Source: Symbiodinium natans (taxonomy: Eukaryota > Sar > Dinophyceae > Suessiales > Symbiodiniaceae). Taken from it: a DNA stretch of 64,000 bases. Positions 55,386 to 64,000 of this stretch are shown here, one piece after another (position 1 is the first letter of the stretch; each line of letters starts with the position of its first letter). A model generated the notes under the pieces. That model did no database searches, was not told the DNA's origin, and saw nothing but the letters and a program-made list of their open reading frames with translations. Where the stretch lies: assembly GCA_905221605.1 (NCBI GenBank), contig CAJNDS010000636.1, positions 37,127 through 101,126 of the forward strand. The letters are read 5' to 3'. Position numbers and translations under genes: made by a program.

Positions 55386-56854
55386 ACTGTGGAGGTCACT
55401 GGAGCTTTCCCACCTTTTCGATCAACTTTGCTGCCCCTCATCTTGGGTTTCAGATTCTCCAGGTTTTGGTGCAAGGCCTGAAGGCAGAAGAGGATAAAAG
55501 AAGGGTGCAGAGTCAACATCGGTGGAAACAGCTTGGAAAAGTTCAATGCTTTGAAACAAGTGTTTTTAAAAGCCTCTGACAGTGCCGTTTGGACAGAAAT
55601 CAACTGCGGGACAAGACGAGTTCAACCCTGGTGTCGATTCGTTCAGGTTGCGCGCGACGCCCAAGCCAAACCACCTGAAAATTGCAAAGTGTATTTCCAG
55701 AATGTGAATAAGTGCGAGCGAAGCGAACGAAACACCAGAGTAAATTCAACAAATTTAACTGATCAAGTGTTGATTTTAAGGGTTTTTTCAACATTTTCGG
55801 AACTTTAGAAATTTTGAAAATTCGTTGAATGGTGCTGAATCCAGGGAAGAATTGCAACACGCAACCAAAACGAAAGACAAAGAATCAAGGGCACCCAGCC
55901 TAAAAAGAAAGCAGAGTTTCTTCTGCTCAATCTTCTGTCAAATTTCAGTGTGCCTTGAATTTCTGTTTGGCCATTTTGGAAAATTAAAGACAAGAGCACG
56001 CAATCGAAGCTTTGTCAAAAAAAGTCGAATGGGAATGGAATCGAGGCCGGGCGACCTCTCAAGTCGTTCTGGCCATGATGAGAGGTCAGTGTAATTGTTT
56101 TTTTTTGTAATTGTTTTTTTTTGAATTTTTGCAAGAACTGCAAACATAGATTTTTCCTTGGTCCGTCTGCAAAAGAATTTTCTCTTGCTTTTGTTTAATG
56201 TTCTTTACTTTTTGTCGGGATAATCTCTCGGTTGCAAGCTTCAGAAAGAAAATTTCGAGAAACCGCTTTAAACTAAAACACAAACAGTCAGCAAGTGTTT
56301 TGGTAAGTGCCCGGCAAGCTGTCGATTGACCAGAAAGACGGTGAAAAAATGCAATCGGAACTAAAAGACATTGTAAGAATGTGCATTTTGTCGTTTCGGC
56401 TGTTTTTCTAAGTGTGCATGTGCAAGAGTGTTGTGGATGTGTGTGTGTGTGTCTGTGTGTGAATTTGTTGCAACAAAGTGGGTTGGTTTGCGGGTGCATG
56501 TCTTTTTTCTGTGCAGTCTCTGTGCTGAAATTTTTCCGTTGCTGTTGGGTTGCTGCAAGGTGCTGCCTTCATTTTGGTCGCTGTGTTGGTGCCTTTCTGT
56601 GCCTTTATTTTTGGTTGTGTTTTGAATTTTTCTGTGTCTTCATTTTTGTTCGCTGTGTGGTGCCTTTTCTGCACCTTCTTTTGGTCGCTGTGTGGTGCCT
56701 TTCTGTGCCTTCATTTTTGGTTGCTGTGTGTGCCGTTTCTGTGCCTTTTGGCTTTAGTGTGCAAGAAAAGTGTCAGTGTGTGGGTAAAGGGTGGTAAGGC
56801 ATGGAGTCGCAGAATGACACCCAAAAAAAACAGTGACCTTGCAGTCTTGCAGTG

Positions 56855-56901
<47 letters not shown>

Positions 56902-57134
56902 CACATCGTTTTCTTGAATGGGTGTGTGGTGTTGTGGTTTCGGCGTTTTGGCAGAGAGTTGTGTGTGTTATGGAGTGTGTTATTATGTGGGTGCAAAGTG
57001 GCTTCAGTGGGTGGTGTGCGTTTGCGTGTCTGTCGGCTGGGTTCTGCTGGTGAAAGGTCTGTGGATTTGGAGACACAAAAAGAGGGCAAGGAATCAACTC
57101 CAAAAGGTAGGGAAGCCGAAGTGACCTCCACAGT
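55386..57134. mobile_element. TIR-bounded element, copy 1 (1749 bp)
   Basis: Left tip ACTGTGGAGGTCACT then GGAG then CTTTCCCACCTTTT. Right tip, read in reverse complement, ACTGTGGAGGTCACT then TCGG then CTTCCCTACCTTTT. The outer 15 bases are perfect; the inner 14-base block is perfect in copies 2 and 3 and has mismatches on the left here. The left flank (GATACGTTTCCACTTTGGCTT) is unique DNA, so array and element start at the same base. No transposase frame and no target-site duplication were recognised. A non-autonomous DNA element is the simplest reading. Confidence 0.7.
56860..56900. repeat. (GT)n run of variable length within units
   Basis: About 40 bp in copy 1, but only about 27 bp at the matching places in copies 2 (59628-59654) and 3 (61881-61908). 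Confidence 0.85.
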
Positions 57135-58147
57135 GCGAGAAAGATCGCACGGGAACAATGCAAGACTGTTGTCTTGAATGCCAGCTAAAGACAAGTTTAG
57201 CAAGATAAGAACACGCGTATCAACCGCGTTTTTTGTTTCTTGAGTGTCGATGCAAACAGTATCGAAGAGAAAAAATCTTGTTTGTCTGTGAGTTGATTTT
57301 CAATTATTATTGAACTCAAATGGGTTCCAAAAGCAGCTCAATTCTGGGCACCGAAAACGGGCCCTAGATTTTGGATTTCCTGTGTGAACATACAAGGCCA
57401 CCCAGGTTGGAGCCTCAAATTGGAACCCAAGTTTAGGAGCCATTTTTGGGCCCAGTTGTGGCGTTTTTTTCACACACGGGAAGCCAGATCTGGCTTTCAC
57501 AGCTCCTCGTTGCGAGTAAAACAAATAAGCCTCTCAGTCGGTTCCAGTCTAAGTCTTGTGTCAGTCTTCCCCCAAAATTAGAACAGCAGGCAGCAAGGCG
57601 GCAAAGTGTGAACTTGTTTGGAACCGGAACTTTCTCTAACAGTGCGAGAAAGATCGCACGGGAACAATGCAAGACTGTTGTCTTGAATGCCAGCTAAAGA
57701 CAAGTTTAGCAAGATAAGAACACGCGTATCAACCGCGTTTTTGTTTTCTTGAGTGTTGATGCAAACAGTATCGAATAGAAAAAACCTTGTTTGTCTGTGA
57801 GTTGATTTTCAATTATTATTGAACTCAAATGGGTTCCAAAAGCAGCTCAATTATGGGCACCGAAAACGGGCCCTAGATTTTGGATTTCCTGTGTGAACAT
57901 ACAAGGCCACCCAGGTTGGAGCCTCAAATTGGAACCCAAGTTTAGGAGCCAGTTTTGGGCCCAGTTGTGGCGTTTTTTTCACACACGGGAAGCCAGATCT
58001 GGCTTTCACAGCTCCTTGTTGCGAGTAAAACAAAAAAAGCCTCTCAGTCGGTTCCAGTCGAAGTCCTGTGTCAGTCTTCCCCAAAATTAGAACAGCAGGC
58101 AGCAAGGCGGCAAAGTGTGAACTTGTTTGGAACCGGAACTTTCTCTA
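57131..58147. repeat. spacer in double copy (empty element site)
   Basis: The ~509-bp block beginning CAGTGCGAGAAAGATCGCAC occurs at 57131 and again at 57640. At the join the sequence is TTTCTCTA-ACAGT-GCGAG, whereas elsewhere TTTCTCTA is followed by a full element and then GCGAG. So one site lacks the 1.75-kb element except for five bases that match its tips. Confidence 0.85.
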
Positions 58148-59888
58148 ACTGTGGAGGTCACTGGAGCTTCCCTACCTTTTCGATCAACTTTGCTGCCCCT
58201 CATCTTGGGTTTCAGATTCTCCAGGTTTTGGTGCAAGGCCTGAAGGCAGAAGAGGAGAAAAGAAGGGTGCAGAGTCAACATCGGTGGAAACAGCTAGGAA
58301 AAGTTCAATGCTTTGAAACAAGTGTTTTTAAAAGCCTCTGACAGTGCCGTTTGGACAGAAATCAACTGCGGGACGAGACGAGTTCAACCCTGGTGTTGAT
58401 TCGTTAAGGTTGCGCGCGACGCCCAAGCCAAACCACCTGAAAATTGCAAAGTGTATTTCCAGAATGTGAATAAGTGCGAGCGAAGCGAGCGAAACACCAG
58501 AGTAAATTCAACAAATTTAACTGATCAAGTGTTGATTTTGAGGGTTTTTTCAACATTTTCGGGACTTTAGAAATTTTGAAAATTCGTTGAATGGTGCTGA
58601 ATCCAGGGAAGAATTGCAACACGCAACCAAAAACGAAAGACAAAGAATCAAGGGCACCCAGCCTAAAAAGAAAGCAGAGTTTCTTCTGCTCAATCTTCTG
58701 TCAAATTTCAGTGTGCCTTGAATTTCTGTTTGGCCATTTTGGAAAATTAAAGACAAGAGCACGCAATCGAAGCTTTGTCAAAAAAAGTCGAATGGGAATG
58801 GAAATCGAGGCCGGGCGACTCTCAAGTCGTTCTGGTTGTTTTTTTTTGTAATTGTTTTTTTTTGAATTTTTGCAAGAACTGCAAACATAGATTTTTCCTT
58901 GGTCCGTCTGAAAAAGAATTTTCTCTTGCTTTTGTTTAATGTTTTCTTTACTTTTTGTCGGGATGATCTCTCGGTTGCAAGCTTCAGAAAGAAAATTTCG
59001 AGAAACCGCTTTAAACTAAAACACAAACAGTCAGCAAGTGTTTTGGTAAGTGCCCGGCAAGCTGTCGATTGACCAGAAAGACGGTGAAAAAATGCAATCG
59101 GAACTAAAAGACATTATAAGAATGTGCATTTTGTCGTTTCGGCTGTTTTTCTAAGTGTGCATGTGCAAGAGTGTTGTGGATGTGTGTGTGTGTGTGTATG
59201 TGTGTGAATTTGTTGCAACAAAGTGGGTTGGTTTGCGGGTGCATGTCTTTTTTCTGTGCTTCATTTTTTGGTGCTGTTGGGTTGTAGTCTCTGTGCTGAA
59301 ATTTTTCCGTTGCTGTTGGGTTGCTGCAAGGTGCTGCCTTCATTTTGGTCGCTGTGTTGGTGCCTTTCTGTGCCTTTATTTTTGGTTGTGTTTTGAATTT
59401 TTCTGTGTCTTCATTTTTGTTCGCTGTGTGGTGCCTTTTCTGCACCTTCTTTTGGTCGCTGTGTGGTGCCTTTCTGTGCCTTCATTTTTGGTTGCTGTGT
59501 GTGCCGTTTCTGTGCCTTTTGGCTTTAGTGTGCAAGAAAAGTGTCAGTGTGTGGGTAAAGGGTGGTAAGGCATGGAGTCGCAGAATGACACCAAAAAAAA
59601 CAGTGACCTTGCAGTCTTGCAGTGGTGTCTGTGTGTGTGTGTGTGTGTGTGTGTTCACATCGTTTTCTTGAATGGGTGTGTGGTGTTGTGGTTTCGGCGT
59701 TTTGGCAGAGAGTTGTGTGTGTTATGGTGTGTGTTGTTATGTGGGTGCAAAGTGGCTTCAGTGGGTGGTGTGCGTTTGCGTGTCTGTCGGCTGGGTTCTG
59801 CTGGTGAAAGGTCTGTGGATTTGGAGACACAAAAAGAGGGCAAGGAATCAACTCCAAAAGGTAGGGAAGTCGAAGTGACCTCCACAGT
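58148..59888. mobile_element. TIR-bounded element, copy 2 (1741 bp)
   Basis: Both tips are present, left ACTGTGGAGGTCACT at 58148 and right AGTGACCTCCACAGT ending 59888. Inner arms CTTCCCTACCTTTT match perfectly between ends. Compared with copy 1 it lacks about 24 bp after TCGTTCTGG (58836) and has an extra 28-bp block TTCATTTTTTGGTGCTG... at 59260-59287. Confidence 0.7.
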
Positions 59889-60393
59889 GCGAGAAAGATC
59901 GCACGGGAACAATGCAAGACTGTTGTCTTGAATGCCAGCTAAAGACAAGTTTAGCAAGATAAGAACACGCGTATCAACCGCGTTTTTTGTTTTCTTGAGT
60001 GTTGATGCAAACAGTATCGAATAGAAAAAACCTTGTTTGTCTGTGAGTTGATTTTCAATTATTATTGAACTCAAATGGGTTCCAAAAGCAGCTCAATTCT
60101 GGGCACCGAAAACGGGCCCTAGATTTTGGATTTCCTGTGTGAACATACAAGGCCACCCAGGTTGGAGCCTCAAATTGGAACCCAAGTTTAGGAGCCATTT
60201 TTGGGCCCAGTTGCGGCGTTTTTTTCACACACGGGAAGCCAGATCTGGCTTTCACAGCTCCTCGTTGCGAGTAAAACAAATAAGCCTCTCAGTCGGTTCC
60301 AGTCTAAGTCCTGTGTCAGTCTTCCCCCAAAATTAGAACAGCAGGCAGCAAGGCGGCAAAGTGTGAACTTGTTTGGAACCGGAACTTTCTCTA
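59889..60393. repeat. spacer, single copy (505 bp)
   Basis: Same sequence as the doubled spacer. It opens with the hairpin GTGCGA-GAAAGA-TCGCAC (59887-59904) and contains the perfect palindrome GCCAGATCTGGC near 60238-60249. Confidence 0.85.
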
Positions 60394-62141
60394 ACTGTGG
60401 AGGTCACTGGAGCTTCCCTACCTTTTCGATCAACTTTGCTGCCCCTCATCTTGGGTTTCAGATTCTCCAGGTTTTGGTGCAAGGCCTGAAGGCAGAAGAG
60501 GATAAAAGAAGGGTGCAGAGTCAACATCGGTGGAAACAGCTTGGAAAAGTTCAATGCTTTGAAACAAGTGTTTTTAAAAGCCTCTGACAGTGCCGTTTGG
60601 ACAGAAATCAACTGCGGGACGAGACGAGTTCAACCCTGGTGTTGATTCGTTAAGGTTGCGCGCGACGCCCAAGCCAAACCACCTGAAAATTGCAAAGTGT
60701 ATTTCCAGAATGTGAATAAGTGCGAGCGAAGCGAGCGAAACACCAGAGTAAATTCAACAAATTTAACTGATCAAGTGTTGATTTTTTGAGGGTTTTTTCA
60801 ACATTTTCGAGACTTTAGAAATTTTGAAAATTCGTTGAATGGTGCTGAATCCAGGGAAGAATTGCAACACGCAACCAAAAACGAAAGACAAAGAATCAAG
60901 GGCACCCCAGCCTAAAAAGAAAGCAGAGTTTCTTCTGCTCAATCTTCTGTCAAATTTCAGTGTGCCTTGAATTTCTGTTTGGCCATTTTGGAAAATTAAA
61001 GACAAGAGCACGCAATCGAAGCTTTGTCAAAAAAAGTCGAATGGGAATGGAAATCGAGGCCGGGCGACTCTCAAGTCGTTCTGGCCATGATGAGAGGTCA
61101 GTGTAATTGTTTTTTTTTGTAATTGTTTTTTTTTTTAATTTTTGCAAGAACTGCAAAAACCTTGTTTTTTCTTGGTCCGTCTGCAAAAAGAATTTTCTCT
61201 TGCTTTTGTTTAATGTTTTCTTGACTTTTTGTCGGCTTAAGAAAGAAAATTTCGAGAAAACGCTTTAAACTAAAACACAAACAGTCAGCAAGTGTTTCGG
61301 TAAGTGCCCGGCAAGCTGTCGATTGAGCAGAAAGACGGTGAAAAAATGCAATCGGAACTAAAAGACATCATAAGAATGTGCACTTTGTCGTTTCGGCTTT
61401 TTTCTAAGTGTGCATGTGCAAGAGTGTTGTGGATGTGTGTGTGTGTGTGTGTATGTGAATTTGTTGCAACAAAGTGGGTTGGTTTGCGGGTGCATGTCTT
61501 TTTTTCTGTGCTTCATTTTTTGGTGCTGTTGGGTTGTAGTCTCTGTGCTTAAATTTTTCGGTTGCTGTTTGGTTGCTGTAAGTTGCTGCCTTCATTTTGG
61601 TCGCTGTGTTGGTGCCTTTCTGTGCCTTTATTTTTGGTTGTGTTTTGCATTTTTCTGTGTCTTCATTTTTGTTCGCTGTGTGGTTTCTTTTCTGCACCTT
61701 CTTTTGGTCGCTGTGTGGTGCCTTTCTGTGCCTTCATTTTTGGTTGCTGTGTGTGCCGTTTCTGTGCCTTTTGGCTTTAGTGTGCAAGAAAAGTGTCAGT
61801 GTGTGGGTAAAGGGTGGTAAGGCATGGAGTCGCAGAATGACACACAAAAAAAACAGTGACCTTGCAGTCTTGCAGTGGTGTCTGTGTGTGTGTGTGTGTG
61901 TGTGTGTTCACATCGTTTTCTTGAATGGGTGTGTGGTGTTGTGGTTTCGGCGTTTTGGCAGAGAGTTGTGTGTGTTATGGTGTGTGTTGTTATGTGGGTG
62001 CAAAGTGGCTTCAGTGGGTGGTGTGCGTTTGCGTGTCTGTCGGCTGGGTTCTGCTGGTGAAAGGTCTGTGGATTTGGAGACACAAAAAGAGGGCAAGGAA
62101 TCAACTCCAAAAGGTAGGGAAGTCGAAGTGACCTCCACAGT
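60394..62141. mobile_element. TIR-bounded element, copy 3 (1748 bp)
   Basis: Left tip at 60394 and right tip ending 62141. It carries the 28-bp block like copy 2 and retains the 24-bp block that copy 2 lacks. A shortened stretch GTCGGCTTAAGAAAG at 61231-61246 replaces the longer CGGGATGATCTCTCGGTTGC region of the others. Confidence 0.7.
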
Positions 62142-62656
62142 GCGAGAAAGATCGCACGGGAACAATGCAAGACTGTTGTCTTGAATGCCAGCTAAAGACA
62201 AGTTTAGCAAGATAAGAACACGCGTATCAACCGCATTTTTTGTTTTCTTGAGTGTTGATGCAAACAGTATCGAATAGAAAAAACCTTGTTTGTCTGTGAG
62301 TTGATTTTCAATTATTATTGAACTCAAATGGGTTCAACAAGAGCTCAATATGGGCACCGACAAGGGCCCTAGATTTTGGATTTCCTGTGTGTGAACATAC
62401 AAGGCCACCCAGGTTGGAGCCCTCAAATGGAACCCAAGTTGTTTAGGAGCCATTTTTGGGCCCAGTTGTGCGGTTTTTTCACACACGGGGAAGCAGATCT
62501 GGTTTCACAGCTCCTCGTTGCGATGTGTAAAAACCAAATAAGCCCTCTTCAGTCGGTTCCAGTCTAAGGCCTGACCTGTCAGTCTTTCCCCAAATTAGAA
62601 CAGCGGCAGCAAGGCGGCAGCAAAGGTGTGAACTTGTTTGGAACCGGATTTCTCTA
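62142..62656. repeat. spacer copy with many small indels
   Basis: The spacer is clean to about 62330 and then carries frequent 1-4-base insertions and deletions relative to the other copies, for example GTGTGTGAACATAC for GTGTGAACATAC. This looks like uncorrected long-read or gap-fill sequence. Confidence 0.7.
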
Positions 62657-64000
62657 ACTGTGGAGGTCACTGGAGCTTCCTACCTTTTTTCCGATAACTT
62701 TGCTGCCCATTATCTGGGTTTCAGATTCTTACAGGTTTGGTTGCACGGCTTGAAGGCAGAAGAGGAGAAAAGAAGGGTGCAGAGTCAACATCGGTGGAAA
62801 CAGCTTGGAAAAGTTCAATGCTTTGAAACAAGTGTTTTTAAAAGCCTCTGACAGTGCCGTTTGGACAGAAATCAACTGCGGGACGAGACGAGTTCAACCC
62901 TGGTGTCGATTCGTTAAGGTTGCGCGCGACGCCCAAGCCAAACCACCTGAAAATTGCAAAGTGTATTTCCAGAATGTGAATAAGTGCGAGCGAAGCGAGC
63001 GAAACACCAGAGTAAATTCAACAAATTTAACTGATCAAGTGTTGATTTTGAGGGTTTTTTTCAACATTTTCGGGACTTTAGAAATTTTGAAAATTCGTTG
63101 AATGGTGCTGAATCCAGGGAAGAATTGCAACACGCAACCAAAAACGAAAGCCAAGAATCAAGGTGCCACCCCAGCCTAAAAAGGAAAGATAGAGTTCTTG
63201 GCCTCAATGCTTCTGTCAAATTTTCAGGTGCCTGGAATTTTGGTTGGCATTTTTGGAAAAATAAAGACAAGAGCCGCAATCGAAGCGTCAAAAAAAAGTC
63301 GAATGGAGGGAAATCGAGGACGGGCGACTCTCAAGTCGTTCTGGCCATGATGAGAGGTCAGTGTAATTGTTTTTTTTTGTAATTGTTTTTTTTTGAATTT
63401 TTGCAAGAACTGCAAACATAGGTTTTTCCTTGGTCCGTCTGAAAAAGAATTTTCTCTTGCTTTTGTTTAATGTTTTCTTTACTTTTTGTCGGGATGATCT
63501 CTCGGTTGCAAGCTTCAGAAAGAAAATTTCGAGAAACCGCTTTAAACTAAAACACAAACAGTCAGCAAGTGTTTTGGTAAGTGCCCGGCAAGCTGTCGAT
63601 TGACCAGAAAGACGGTGAAAAAATGCAATCGGAACTAAAAGACATTATAAGAATGTGCATTTTGTCGTTTCGGCTGTTTTTCTAAGTGTGCATGTGCAAG
63701 AGTGTTGTGGATGTGTGTGTGTGTGTGTCTGTGTGTGAATTTGTTGCAACAAAGTGGGTTGGTTTGCGGGTGCATGTCTTTTTTCTGTGCAGTCTCTGTG
63801 CTGAAATTTTTCCGTTGCTGTTGGGTTGCTGCAAGGTGCTGCCTTCATTTTGGTCGCTGTGTTGGTGCCTTTCTGTGCCTTTATTTTTGGTTGTGTTTTG
63901 AATTTTTCTGTGTCTTCATTTTTGTTCGCTGTGTGGTGCCTTTTCTGCACCTTCTTTTGGTCGCTGTGTGGTGCCTTTCTGTGCCTTCATTTTTGGTTGC
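62657..64000. mobile_element. TIR-bounded element, copy 4 (cut by window end)
   Basis: The left tip is at 62657. Small indels continue to about 62755 and recur at 63150-63310; the rest is clean. It lacks the 28-bp block, like copy 1. The right tip lies outside the window. Confidence 0.65.

Larger units (their letters stand above)
55386..64000. repeat. tandem array of ~2.25-kb units
   Basis: The landmark ACTGTGGAGGTCACT starts at 55386, 58148, 60394 and 62657, spacings 2762, 2246 and 2263. The first interval is longer because the spacer is present twice. Clean parts of the units differ at only scattered positions. The array runs off the right end of the window, so copy number is a minimum of three and a half. 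Each unit is an inverted-repeat-bounded segment plus a spacer (separate entries). No protein domain was recognised in any frame; Cys/Phe/Val-rich frames come from TG- and TTT-rich DNA. Confidence 0.95.

Noticed and set aside
55970-55979. GCCATTTTGG resembling part of the dinoflagellate spliced leader
   Set aside because: Only ten bases match; the CCGTAG start and CTCAAG end of the leader and a donor GT are absent.
56381-56797. Membrane protein encoded in each array unit
   Set aside because: The Cys/Phe/Val-rich frame follows from TG- and TTT-rich repeats of about 40 bp (TGTGCCTTCATTTTTGGTTG type), and other phases are equally open.

Overview
This looks like nuclear DNA of a eukaryote, most likely a dinoflagellate (Symbiodiniaceae-like). 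The main evidence is splicing. At least three minus-strand genes can only be read through introns that begin GC and end AG, with a G as first exon base, a habit typical of dinoflagellates. Degenerate CCCTAAA/TTTAGGG telomere-type repeats, heavy microsatellite load, very short exons and a decayed LINE reverse transcriptase agree with this. No bacterial operon, rRNA, tRNA, CRISPR or spliced-leader gene was recognised by eye. The genus is not determined.

From 0 to about 33 kb there are short exons among simple repeats, and nearly all the convincing coding is on the minus strand. Two genes are recognisable: a tetratricopeptide-repeat (TPR) protein at 10.8-11.9 kb and the G1/P-loop exon of a translation initiation factor IF-2 at 27.1-27.7 kb. 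A third model with a proven frame across a splice (2.5-2.9 kb) and a fourth (14.3-14.6 kb) have no recognised family. Many further open frames look coding (helical, compositionally balanced, splice-site flanked) but cannot be named; they are listed at low confidence. This part also holds a head-to-head inverted minisatellite (3.7-4.06 kb), three copies of a dispersed repeat with a C-tract (1.85, 9.56 and 21.98 kb), a (TAG)n array and a 0.95-kb interstitial telomere-like block.

From 33 to 55 kb the pattern continues with both strands used: a CTG/polyQ tract, a 1.7-kb composite repeat whose core is an 80-bp higher-order repeat made of 7- and 8-mers (42.76-44.46 kb), TTCCTC and CTA arrays, and a broken LINE reverse transcriptase at 53.3-54.65 kb.

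From 55.386 kb to the window end there is a long tandem array of about 2.25-kb units. Each unit is a ~1.74-1.75-kb segment bounded by inverted repeats (ACTGTGGAGGTCACT at one end, its reverse complement at the other) plus a ~505-bp spacer. The array starts exactly at an inverted-repeat tip, and at one place two spacers abut with the whole 1.75-kb segment missing but for ACAGT. This reads as an amplified terminal-inverted-repeat element with one empty site and is the most unusual object in the window. No protein was recognised inside it.
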